The notes under the pieces: generated by a model
Told to the model about the DNA's origin: nothing
The model's input: only the letters and a program-made list of their open reading frames with translations
Database searches by the model: none
Program-made: the position numbers and the translations under genes
Source of the DNA: Oscillospiraceae bacterium
GTDB taxonomy: Bacteria; Bacillota_A; Clostridia; Oscillospirales; Oscillospiraceae
NCBI GenBank assembly: GCA_017627975.1
Contig: JAGAFT010000168.1
Span: forward strand, 1 to 39,304
Direction: 5' to 3'
Length of the DNA stretch: 39,304 bases
Shown here: positions 7,994-15,243 of the stretch, in pieces
Layout: every line of letters starts with the position of its first letter
How positions within the stretch are numbered: the first letter of the stretch is position 1

Positions 7994-8581
7994 TTACACA
8001 AAGCGCCCGTCCCGATAACGCAGAATCCGGCAGCCGAGGGACAGGGCTTCTTCCTCACTGTGTGTGGCAAGAAGCAGCGAGGCCGACGGCAGAGAAGCGG
8101 ACAGAAGCGAGACAATGCGGCCGCGCAGCTCCTCATCGAGCCCGCGGAAGGGTTCATCCAGCACCAGGAGATCTGGTCGATACGCCAGCGCACGGGCGAT
8201 GGAAACCCGCTGCTGCATGCCGCCGGAGAGCTCCGAGGGGTATTTCTCCCCGGCATCGGATAACTCCACCCGCTCGAGCATGGAGAGCGCTTCCGGCATG
8301 GTCTCCGGGGTATCGGAGAGGACGACATTCACGTTCTCTGCGGCTGTGCGCCAGGGGAGCAGGCGGGGTTCCTGAAAGACCGCAGCGCTTCGCCCCACAT
8401 CGGCAGAGACCGAGCCGGTATCCGGCGGCTGCAGAGAGAGCGCGACACGCAGGAGCGTCGTCTTTCCGCAACCGGAGGGACCCATGATGGCGAGCCGCTC
8501 GCCGCCTCCGAGGGATAGGCTGCAGCCGGAGAGGACAGGCTTTCCATCAAAACGGACAGAGATGTTTTCCAGTTTAAGCAT
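7994..8581 (-). CDS. ABC importer ATP-binding protein (SsuB/TauB/ThiZ type)
   Basis: A 195-residue ATPase with Walker A GPSGCGKTT (about 33-41), signature LSGGMQQR (about 121-128) and Walker B LLVLDEP (about 141-147). At under 200 residues it lacks the C-terminal extension present in many 240-260-residue relatives, but every catalytic motif is present. Its start overlaps the permease end by 8 bp, so the genes are translationally coupled. With the solute-binding protein and permease it forms an importer of the nitrate/sulfonate/thiamine-precursor class. It is the last gene of the operon and is followed by a strong terminator. Confidence 0.85.
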   Translation of the reverse strand: MLKLENISVRFDGKPVLSGCSLSLGGGERLAIMGPSGCGKTTLLRVALSLQPPDTGSVSADVGRSAAVFQEPRLLPWRTAAENVNVVLSDTPETMPEALSMLERVELSDAGEKYPSELSGGMQQRVSIARALAYRPDLLVLDEPFRGLDEELRGRIVSLLSASLPSASLLLATHSEEEALSLGCRILRYRDGRFV

Positions 8582-9338
8582 GGATGTCGCCGTCCTTTCT
8601 GCCGGTCTGACAGACCAGCCTCAGAAGTGTTTTTTCAATCAGCAGACTGAGAAGAATGACCGCCAGCGTCCAGGCAAAGAGATCTGTGGTCTCCAGGTAA
8701 AGCTTGGATTCAAAGATCATCTTGCCGATGGAGGGCTGCGGAACGGTGAGGACTTCCGCGGCGATCCCGGCTTTCCAGCCAAGACCGAGGGCGGAGCTGA
8801 GCGCCGAGCGGAAGAATGGCCGCAGCGTCGGAAGCGTGATGCGGCGGAGAATCCTTCCGCGCGGGAAACGGTAGATTCGGGCCATCTCCAGCAGGAGCGG
8901 GTCCCGGGCGGAAATGCCGGCGGAGACGTTGGCCCAGACAACGGGAAGTACCATGAGCGCGGAGATAAACGCGGGCAAAATCCCGCGGCCCAGCCAGATC
9001 AGTGCGAGGATGATGAAGGAGGCGACCGGCGTGCTCTTAACCAGCATCATGACAGGAGAGAAGAGCGCTTTGCAGACCGCGCTGCTCTCTGTAAGAAACG
9101 CCAGGAGCGTACCGAGCACCACGGCACAGACGATGCCGGTCAGAACGCGCAGGATGCTTGTCCCGACGGTGAGCCAGAAGGCGGCAGTTCCCGCAAGGGC
9201 GAGAAAGCGCTTCAGGACCTGCAGGGGGGAGGGGAGCAGCAGCTCCTGTCCGACCAGCACGGAAGCCAGCATCCAGACACAGAGCCAGAAGAGAAGGACC
9301 GCCGGGGAGAGAAGAGCCTTGCGCAGCGAAGGCTTCAT
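8574..9338 (-). CDS. ABC importer permease (SsuC/ThiX type)
   Basis: A 254-residue protein with about six hydrophobic segments. A conserved cytoplasmic loop (about 150-185: DPLLLEMARIYRFPRGR, then ITLPTLRP) corresponds to the EAA-type ATPase-docking motif of binding-protein-dependent permeases. The start codon overlaps the stop of the solute-binding gene (ATGA). The domain family covers importers of sulfonates, nitrate, taurine and pyrimidine precursors, so the substrate cannot be read from this gene alone. Confidence 0.85.
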   Translation of the reverse strand: MKPSLRKALLSPAVLLFWLCVWMLASVLVGQELLLPSPLQVLKRFLALAGTAAFWLTVGTSILRVLTGIVCAVVLGTLLAFLTESSAVCKALFSPVMMLVKSTPVASFIILALIWLGRGILPAFISALMVLPVVWANVSAGISARDPLLLEMARIYRFPRGRILRRITLPTLRPFFRSALSSALGLGWKAGIAAEVLTVPQPSIGKMIFESKLYLETTDLFAWTLAVILLSLLIEKTLLRLVCQTGRKDGDIHA

Positions 9339-10318
9339 TTCAGAATGCAGTAGAAGTCGTCGCCGGGCACCGCACCGCCGATGGACTGAGGCGCCTTCTC
9401 GAACATGATCTCAAGGAAAGCGCTGAGCTCGGCCTGCATCTCTTCCCCGGTGACAAAGCAGACGTTGCACTTCGGGATGGCCTTCTCGGCGACAGCCGCT
9501 TTGGCGAAGATGCCGGCTTCTTCGATTGCCTTTGCTGCGGCAGGGACATCGTCGGTCAGCAGAGCGACGGACTTGCCGTAGTCTTCCAGGAATGCGGCGA
9601 CCTCAGCGGGATGCTCCGCCGCAAACTCGGTCCGGACAACCACGCAGCCCTGCACCAGACTGCCCGGTTCAAAGACCTTGTCCCACTCGGCGGTGAGATC
9701 CAGGGCCACGACAAGATCCTGGTTCTGGCTGCGGGCAACGGTGACCATGGGCTCGGGGAGCACCGCGAGGCTGACTTCCCCGGCGGCGACGGCGGTATTC
9801 AGCTCCGCCGGCTGGGCGTAGCTTGTGTCAATGTTCAGCTCGATGCCGTTCTTGCTGCAGAGCGCGGCGAAGATGAAGCTGGGGTTCTGTGCCGGGGCAT
9901 AAACGGTCTGACCGTCAAGGTCGTCAATGCTGTCGACTTCGACAGAGCCGTCGGACACGAGATAGAGAACCCCGCGGGTGTTCAGCGCCAGCACCTGAAC
10001 CTTGCCGCCGGTCTTGTTGTAGAGGGCGGAGGCGGCGTTTGTCGGGAGGGCGGCGATGTCACAGTCGCCGCTCACCAGAGCGGCAGTGACGTTCGAGGCG
10101 TCCGTATCGACGGTGAAGCTGTAGTTGAGCGCGGTTTCTCCGGCTTCGTGCGCGGCGATGAGCCCGGCCATACCGAAGCCGGTGGTCCCGTTGAGTGTGA
10201 CAACGCGGACGGGAAGAGACGTGTCAGGGCCTTCCGCAAAGGCGGAAATGCCGCAGAGGAGCATCATGCAGCAGGCCAGGAGAAGCGCGAGGACGGTTGT
10301 TTTGAATGTTGTTTTCAT
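9335..10318 (-). CDS. NMT1/ThiY-like ABC solute-binding protein
   Basis: A 327-residue secreted protein. Residues 1-28 form a signal peptide (Lys, long hydrophobic stretch, AFA-E cleavage-like site); an LLAC lipobox-like stretch lies inside it, so lipid anchoring is possible but not certain. The mature part is a two-lobed periplasmic-binding fold of the NMT1/THI5-like class, with segments such as DCDIAALPTNAA and AVLPEPMV. The start is set at the ATG at 10318, which has an AGGAAAGG site; an upstream in-frame start would overlap the regulator gene. The link to a TM1266-like protein and the neighbouring hydrogenase suggests a substrate used for hydrogenase assembly or redox cofactor supply; this is inference. 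Confidence 0.8.
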   Translation of the reverse strand: MKTTFKTTVLALLLACCMMLLCGISAFAEGPDTSLPVRVVTLNGTTGFGMAGLIAAHEAGETALNYSFTVDTDASNVTAALVSGDCDIAALPTNAASALYNKTGGKVQVLALNTRGVLYLVSDGSVEVDSIDDLDGQTVYAPAQNPSFIFAALCSKNGIELNIDTSYAQPAELNTAVAAGEVSLAVLPEPMVTVARSQNQDLVVALDLTAEWDKVFEPGSLVQGCVVVRTEFAAEHPAEVAAFLEDYGKSVALLTDDVPAAAKAIEEAGIFAKAAVAEKAIPKCNVCFVTGEEMQAELSAFLEIMFEKAPQSIGGAVPGDDFYCILK

Positions 10319-10340
10319 GGGTGTGGTCCTTTCCTGAAGA

Positions 10341-10616
10341 TTATTGGTTTTCGGCGGCAGCTTTGCCATTGCTGCCCCTGGAGTAGATGGCCTTGGCGCT
10401 GACGCCGGGCAGGCGGCCGATCTTGCCGGTCATGGCGTTGATGACATCGGTCGGGGCATCGACAGCCACACAGATGATGTTGATTCCCTTTTCCCGGTAG
10501 GGGATGCCCATGCGTCCGAGAATAAAGGAGGCGTACTCATGCAGAACCGCGTTGAGGGCCTCTGCAGATTCCGAATCCTCTACAAGGATTGAAATTGCGC
10601 CGATTCGAGTTTCCAT
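10341..10616 (-). CDS. TM1266-like iron-only hydrogenase system regulator
   Basis: A 91-residue protein with the ACT/NikR-C-like pattern of the TM1266 family (TIGR03959): an N-terminal ETRIGAISILVED strand, a helix, the conserved region LGRMGIPYREKGINIICV, then a second half ending in KAIYSRG. Members are found beside [FeFe]-hydrogenase genes; their ligand and target are not established. Here it leads a minus-strand operon with the importer and is divergent from the hydrogenase genes, with about 360 bp between start codons. No DNA-binding domain is visible, so it may be a ligand-binding partner and not a classical repressor. The ribosome site GGGAAAGGA is good. Confidence 0.85.
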   Translation of the reverse strand: METRIGAISILVEDSESAEALNAVLHEYASFILGRMGIPYREKGINIICVAVDAPTDVINAMTGKIGRLPGVSAKAIYSRGSNGKAAAENQ

Positions 10617-10763
10617 ATTTGCGTCCTTTCCCGCCGAAACAAAAAAGCCATGCCGGAAGGCATGGCTGTCGCATCACATATCCTGCCTTCCGCCTCAAGA
10701 ACCGTTTCGGCGTCAGTGTTTTCTTGCTGTCCTCACCGAAAGCGCCGCTCGCGGTTCGGACTG
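10617..10763 (-). promoter_or_regulatory. Structured leader with terminator/antiterminator, candidate riboswitch
   Basis: The minus-strand transcript from the promoter at 10770-10798 starts near 10763. It first forms a long interrupted stem (GAACCG with CGGTTC, then TTTCGG with CCGAAA, separated on one side by an unpaired CGAGCGGCGC). An intrinsic terminator follows: GCCATGCC, TTCC loop, GGCATGGC and six T (10640-10667), ending about 24 nt before the regulator's start. The upstream segment CGGAAGGCA (10684-10692) is perfectly complementary to the terminator segment TGCCTTCCG, so an antiterminator can replace the terminator. This is the classic architecture of a transcription-attenuating riboswitch. 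It does not match the TPP, FMN, cobalamin, SAM, ZTP or guanidine consensus as far as I can recall. Confidence 0.65.
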
Positions 10764-10769
10764 GAGAAG

Positions 10770-10798
10770 AGTATAGGGCAAAGAATGGTAATTGTCAA
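10770..10798 (-). promoter_or_regulatory. Consensus promoter of the TM1266/importer operon
   Basis: On the minus strand a perfect TTGACA (10793-10798) is followed after 17 bp by TATACT (10770-10775). Such a strong promoter fits control after initiation by the attenuator downstream. Confidence 0.8.
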
Positions 10799-10892
10799 CA
10801 GTTAGAAAAGACTAAAATTGCCTGGAATAAAAGACTTTTTGGGAAAAGCAGATAAAAAACATAAAATTCGTCAGAAAATTGGCAGGTTAGTC

Positions 10893-10921
10893 TTGTCATT
10901 TTATGTTCTTCATAGTAATAT
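10893..10921 (+). promoter_or_regulatory. Promoter of the hydrogenase operon
   Basis: TTGTCA (10893-10898), 17 bp, TAATAT (10916-10921), about 60 bp upstream of the first hydrogenase gene. It is divergent from the regulator promoter about 95 bp away. Confidence 0.5.
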
Positions 10922-10979
10922 GTAGACAGATACCCGATGTTGTCGAGACATCAGAATAATGAGAAAGGGTGAAAACGCT

Positions 10980-11453
10980 TTGGAACACGCTGATCTGAAA
11001 TTCATAGACTCCGTACTGGAGAAGTATGACAGCGACAAGTCAAAGATCATAGCCATCATGCAGGATGTTCAGGAGAGATACCGGTATCTTCCGCAGGAGG
11101 CGCTGGAGTACATTGCCGATAAGGTCGGCATGAGCGAGTCGAAGCTCTACGGTGTGGCGACCTTCTACGGGAATTTCTCTCTGGACGCGAAGGGCAAGTA
11201 CGTGATGAAGGTCTGCCGGGGTACGGCCTGCCATGTCCGCAAGAGCAGCACCATTCTGCAGGCGCTGTACGATGCGACCGGGACCGACGAACATAAGCCC
11301 ACTTCCGACGACGGTCTGTTCACACTGGAGATCGTCTCCTGTCTGGGCGCCTGCGGCCTGAGCCCGGTTGTCATGGTGAACGACACCGTTCACGCGGCGA
11401 TGACGCCGGAGAAGGCGAGAGCACTGGTCAACGAGCTTAGAGAGGAGGCCTGA
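10980..11453 (+). CDS. hydC: Electron-bifurcating [FeFe]-hydrogenase small subunit (NuoE/HydC type)
   Basis: A 157-residue thioredoxin-fold protein carrying one [2Fe-2S] cluster. The ligands are C-x4-C in the CRGTACHV segment and C-x3-C in SCLGACGLSP, as in NuoE, HydC and HndA. It is thought to pass electrons from the flavin subunit. I chose the TTG at 10980 because AAAGGG lies 10 nt upstream and the protein then begins LEHADLKFIDSV, as relatives do; an in-frame ATG at 10959 would add seven residues but has no ribosome site. The next gene follows after 4 bp, so all three subunits form one operon. Confidence 0.85.
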   Translation: MEHADLKFIDSVLEKYDSDKSKIIAIMQDVQERYRYLPQEALEYIADKVGMSESKLYGVATFYGNFSLDAKGKYVMKVCRGTACHVRKSSTILQALYDATGTDEHKPTSDDGLFTLEIVSCLGACGLSPVVMVNDTVHAAMTPEKARALVNELREEA

Positions 11454-11457
11454 GGAG

Positions 11458-13344
11458 ATGCGTGAAAGACTGAACAGCCTGGAAGAGTTCAAGGCCTTAC
11501 AGGAAAAGTGTATCCGGGCGCGGGAAAATGAAAAGCGCAAGGTTCTGGTCTGTTGCGGCACCGGCTGCGCGGCCGGCGGCAACCTGAAGGTCTACGAGGA
11601 ACTGAAAAACCAAATGGCTCTGCACGGAGCGGCCTTTGAAGTCACCCTGAACCTCACGGAGTGTGCCGGAGAGGCGACGGGAATCAAGAAGTCCGGCTGC
11701 CATGGCTTCTGCGAAATGGGACCGCTGGTTCGCATTGAGCCGGAAGGCTGGCTCTATACCAAGGTCCGGACCGACGACGTAAAAGAGATTGTGGAGACGA
11801 CCCTGATCGGCGGAGAGTTCATCGAGCGTCTGGGCTATCACCAGAACGGCGAGCTCTACAAGCGCCAGGAGGACATCCCGTTCTATAAAAAGCAGACCCG
11901 CCGCGTGCTGGAGCACTGCGGACATATCGATGCCGAGAGCATTGAGGAATACCTCTCTATCGGCGGCTACAGCGCGCTGACCAAGTGCCTCTTTGAGCTG
12001 ACCGGAGACGAGGTTATCCAGGAAGTCACCGACTCCGGCCTCCGCGGCCGCGGCGGCGCAGGCTTCCCCACCGGAAAGAAGTGGGCCCAGGTTGCCGCGC
12101 ACAAGGAAGAGCCCGTGAAGTACATCGTCTGCAACGGCGACGAGGGCGACCCCGGCGCATTCATGGACCGTTCCTGCATGGAAGGAGATCCGCATAAGAT
12201 CCTTGAAGGCATGATCATCGCGGGTGTCGCAACCGACTCCACCGAGGGTTATATCTATGTCCGTGCGGAGTATCCGCTGGCGGTCTCCCGTCTGAGCATC
12301 GCGATCGCGCAGGCGGAGGAGCTGGGCATCCTCGGCGACAACATTCTCGGCAGCGGCAAGAGCTTCCACATGCACATCAACCGCGGCGCCGGCGCCTTTG
12401 TCTGCGGCGAGGGCTCGGCCATGACGGCCTCCATCGAAGGCAACCGCGGCATGCCGCGCACCAAGCCCCCGCGCAGCGTCGACAAGGGCCTGTTTGAGAA
12501 ACCGACCTGCCTGAACAATGTCGAGACCTTTGCCAACGTCCCCGACATCATTAAGAAGGGGGCCGCCTGGTTCCGTTCCATCGGCACCGAGGGCAGCCCC
12601 GGCACGAAGGCCTTTGCCCTGACCGGCAACGTTGTGAACACCGGCCTCATCGAGGTTCCGATGGGCACCACGCTCCGCGAGGTCGTCTATGACATCGGCG
12701 GCGGCATCAAGAACGGCAAGAAGTTCAAGGCCGTACAGATCGGCGGTCCCTCCGGCGGATGCCTGACCGAAGAGCATCTGGATCTGCCCATGGACTTCGA
12801 CTCGCTCAAGAAGGTGGGCGCAATCATCGGCTCCGGCGGCCTGGTCGTCATGGACGAGGACAGCTGCATGGTCAACATCGCCCAGTTCTTCATGAACTTC
12901 ATCTGTGAAGAGTCCTGCGGCAAGTGCACGCCCTGCCGCGAAGGCACCACCCGCATGAACGAGATCCTGACCCGGATCACCCACGGCAACGGGCGCATGA
13001 GCGACATTGACGAGCTCAAGAGCTTGGGCAAGATGATCCAGACATCATCCCTCTGCGGCCTGGGCAAGACGGCGCCGAACCCGGTGCTCTCCACCCTGCA
13101 GAACTTCGAAGAGGAATACATCGAGCATATCCGTGACAAGCGCTGCCACTGCGGCACCTGCAAGGAGCTGGCACAGTACGTTATCACGGACAAGTGCATC
13201 GGCTGTACCAAGTGTGCCCGCAACTGTCCGGTCAACGCTATCACCGGCACCGTACGCCACCAGCACGTGATCGACACCACCAAGTGCATCAAGTGCGGCA
13301 CCTGCAAGGCCAACTGCCCGGTCGGCGCCATCAAGGAGGGATAA
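11458..13344 (+). CDS. hydB: Electron-bifurcating [FeFe]-hydrogenase flavin subunit (NuoF/HydB type)
   Basis: A 628-residue protein. An N-terminal thioredoxin-like [2Fe-2S] domain (CCGTGC near 31, more Cys near 70-85) is followed by the NuoF core: GRGGAGFPTG near 196 for FMN/NADH binding and ESCGKCTPCREG near 485 plus TSSLCGLGK for the [4Fe-4S] cluster. Two ferredoxin-type clusters complete it at about 580-625 (CIGCTKCARNCP and CIKCGTCKANCP). The extra C-terminal ferredoxin domain is typical of HydB/HndC and not of complex I NuoF. This subunit houses the flavin at which NADH (or NADPH) and ferredoxin electrons are confurcated to make H2. It is cytosolic. It lies 3 bp upstream of the catalytic subunit gene. 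Confidence 0.92.
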   Translation: MRERLNSLEEFKALQEKCIRARENEKRKVLVCCGTGCAAGGNLKVYEELKNQMALHGAAFEVTLNLTECAGEATGIKKSGCHGFCEMGPLVRIEPEGWLYTKVRTDDVKEIVETTLIGGEFIERLGYHQNGELYKRQEDIPFYKKQTRRVLEHCGHIDAESIEEYLSIGGYSALTKCLFELTGDEVIQEVTDSGLRGRGGAGFPTGKKWAQVAAHKEEPVKYIVCNGDEGDPGAFMDRSCMEGDPHKILEGMIIAGVATDSTEGYIYVRAEYPLAVSRLSIAIAQAEELGILGDNILGSGKSFHMHINRGAGAFVCGEGSAMTASIEGNRGMPRTKPPRSVDKGLFEKPTCLNNVETFANVPDIIKKGAAWFRSIGTEGSPGTKAFALTGNVVNTGLIEVPMGTTLREVVYDIGGGIKNGKKFKAVQIGGPSGGCLTEEHLDLPMDFDSLKKVGAIIGSGGLVVMDEDSCMVNIAQFFMNFICEESCGKCTPCREGTTRMNEILTRITHGNGRMSDIDELKSLGKMIQTSSLCGLGKTAPNPVLSTLQNFEEEYIEHIRDKRCHCGTCKELAQYVITDKCIGCTKCARNCPVNAITGTVRHQHVIDTTKCIKCGTCKANCPVGAIKEG

Positions 13345-13347
13345 GCC

Positions 13348-15042
13348 ATGGCTGAAAAGAAAATGATCATCGACGGCATCGAATGTCCGTTTACCAACGA
13401 GCGCAACGTGCTTGAGGTCGCAAAAAACAACGGGATCGACATCCCGTCCCTGTGCTACTGCGAGAACCTGTCCATTTACGGCGGCTGCCGCCTGTGCCTG
13501 GTTGAGAATGAGCGCGGCGCAATGGATGCGGCCTGCTCTATGCAGCCGCGCAACGGCATGATCGTCAACACCCATACGAAGAAGGTCCTGGAGAGCCGCC
13601 ACACCACGCTGCAGCTGCTTATGAGTAGTCACCGCGCAGAGTGTCTCACCTGTGAAGAGAGCGGACATTGCAAGCTGCAGGAGTACGCCCACCGCTACAA
13701 CGTCGTGGAGCCGCGCTTTACCGAAAACACCTATCCCAGGCTGCCCCTCGACGTTTCCTCCCCCTGCATCACGAGAGACCCGACCAAGTGCATCCTCTGC
13801 GGCCTCTGCGTCCGCATGTGCGCCGAGGTCCAGAACGTCGGCGCCATCGACTTCACCAAGCGCGGCAAGAAAGCCGTTGTGGCCCCGGGCTTCGGAAAGA
13901 TGCTGATCGATACCGGCTGTGTCGGCTGCGGCCAGTGCGCGGCAGTCTGCCCCACCGGTGCCATCACGATCAACCGCCAGATCCCCGAGATGTGGAAGAT
14001 GCTGAACGACCCGAACAAGCGTGTCGTAGTCCAGTACGCGCCCAGCGTGCGTGTCGGCATGGCGGAGGAATTTGGCATGCCGGCCAATGAGCCCGTCACC
14101 GGAAAGCTCGTCACCGCCCTGCGCAGACTCGGCGTGGACGTGGTCTATGACACCAACCTCTCCGCCGACCTCACCATCATGGAAGAGAGCGCCGAGTTCC
14201 TCGAGAAGGTCAAGTCCGGCGCGAAGCTTCCGATGTTCACGTCCTGCTGCCCCGGCTGGATCCAGCATGTGGAGAAGGCGCATCCGAATCTGATGCCGCA
14301 GGTCTCCACCGCCGGAAGCCCCATGGAGATGCTCGGCGCGCTGATCCGTCAGCAGTTCAAGGATGAGGACGTCTACTCCGTCGCCATCATGCCCTGCACG
14401 GCGAAAAAGTTTGAGGCCCAGCGCCCTGAACTGGTGAAGGACGGCAAGCGTCTGATCGACCTGGTCCTGACGACAGACGAGCTGGTCCGCCTCATCAAGG
14501 CCGCCGGCATCGACTTTAAGAACCTGCCCGACTCCGAGCCGGACGATCCTCTGGGCGACTACACCGGCGCGGGCGTCATCTTCGGCGTCACGGGCGGCGT
14601 CACGGAAGCCGTCATCCGCCGTGTGCTGGACGACGCCTCACCCGACACCCTGAAAACCATCGCCGAGTGCGGTGTCCGCGGCCTGGAGGGCATCAAGGCC
14701 TTCACGGTTACGGCGGGCGATCTGACGCTCAAGATCGCCGTGGCCAACGGCCTTGCCAACGCCGACCGCCTGATCGAGAAGGTGGAGAGCGGCGAAGAGT
14801 ACTTCGACTTCATCGAGGTCATGGCCTGCCCGAACGGCTGCATCGGCGGCGGCGGACAGCCCCCTGCCTCCAATGCCCGCAAGAGAGAGCGTGTTGAAGC
14901 GATCTTCAAGGCCGACGAGGCCTGCGAGCTCAAGATCCCGCAGCAGAACCCGGCGCTTGGGTATGTCTATGACGAACTGCTCAAAGGCCGCGCCCACGAG
15001 CTGCTGCATATTCACTACCCGCTGCACGGCCATCATAGCTGA
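13348..15042 (+). CDS. hydA: [FeFe]-hydrogenase catalytic subunit (HydA/HndD type)
   Basis: A 564-residue protein with the clostridial modular plan. It has an N-terminal [2Fe-2S] domain (CYCENLSIYGGCRLC, about 35-50), a His-ligated [4Fe-4S] site (H-x3-C-x2-C-x5-C, about 95-110) and two ferredoxin clusters (CILCGLCVRMC and CVGCGQCAAVC). The H-cluster domain carries all three signatures: TSCCPGW near 298, MPCTAKKFE near 348 and MACPNGCIGGGGQP near 491. The third has Asn where Gly is usual; the ligand cysteines are intact. It lacks the extra C-terminal [2Fe-2S] domain of Thermotoga HydA and is close in size to Desulfovibrio HndD. Its maturases HydE, HydF and HydG are not in the window. Confidence 0.93.
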   Translation: MAEKKMIIDGIECPFTNERNVLEVAKNNGIDIPSLCYCENLSIYGGCRLCLVENERGAMDAACSMQPRNGMIVNTHTKKVLESRHTTLQLLMSSHRAECLTCEESGHCKLQEYAHRYNVVEPRFTENTYPRLPLDVSSPCITRDPTKCILCGLCVRMCAEVQNVGAIDFTKRGKKAVVAPGFGKMLIDTGCVGCGQCAAVCPTGAITINRQIPEMWKMLNDPNKRVVVQYAPSVRVGMAEEFGMPANEPVTGKLVTALRRLGVDVVYDTNLSADLTIMEESAEFLEKVKSGAKLPMFTSCCPGWIQHVEKAHPNLMPQVSTAGSPMEMLGALIRQQFKDEDVYSVAIMPCTAKKFEAQRPELVKDGKRLIDLVLTTDELVRLIKAAGIDFKNLPDSEPDDPLGDYTGAGVIFGVTGGVTEAVIRRVLDDASPDTLKTIAECGVRGLEGIKAFTVTAGDLTLKIAVANGLANADRLIEKVESGEEYFDFIEVMACPNGCIGGGGQPPASNARKRERVEAIFKADEACELKIPQQNPALGYVYDELLKGRAHELLHIHYPLHGHHS

Positions 15043-15056
15043 TAGGACAAGAAACA

Positions 15057-15087
15057 AATCCTCCCCCGCCTCCGGCGGGGGAGGATT
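15057..15087 (+). terminator. GC-rich terminator after the hydrogenase operon
   Basis: AATCCTCCCCCGCC and GGCGGGGGAGGATT form a perfect 14-bp stem around a three-base loop, 15 bp after the hydA stop. The T-tail is short, so termination may be partial. Confidence 0.65.
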
Positions 15088-15172
15088 CATATACGCTTTC
15101 ACATATGGGACAGCATAAGGGGCAAAGCCGCCGATCCGTTCAGCGGCGCTGCGGCCTCTTTTCTTTTTCGGC

Positions 15173-15201
15173 TTGCTTTTCCGCAGACAAGCCTTTATAA
15201 T
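15173..15201 (+). promoter_or_regulatory. Promoter of the glycogen synthase gene
   Basis: TTGCTT (15173-15178), 17 bp, TATAAT (15196-15201), about 43 bp upstream of the start codon. Confidence 0.6.
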
Positions 15202-15243
15202 AAAGCCAATAAAGGACCAGACATATTTTGAGGAGGATGCTTT

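Noticed and set aside
10617..10763. TPP riboswitch before the NMT1-type importer
   Set aside because: The CUGAGA and ACC-UGA-CUGG-UAAUGCCAGCG segments of the TPP aptamer are absent.
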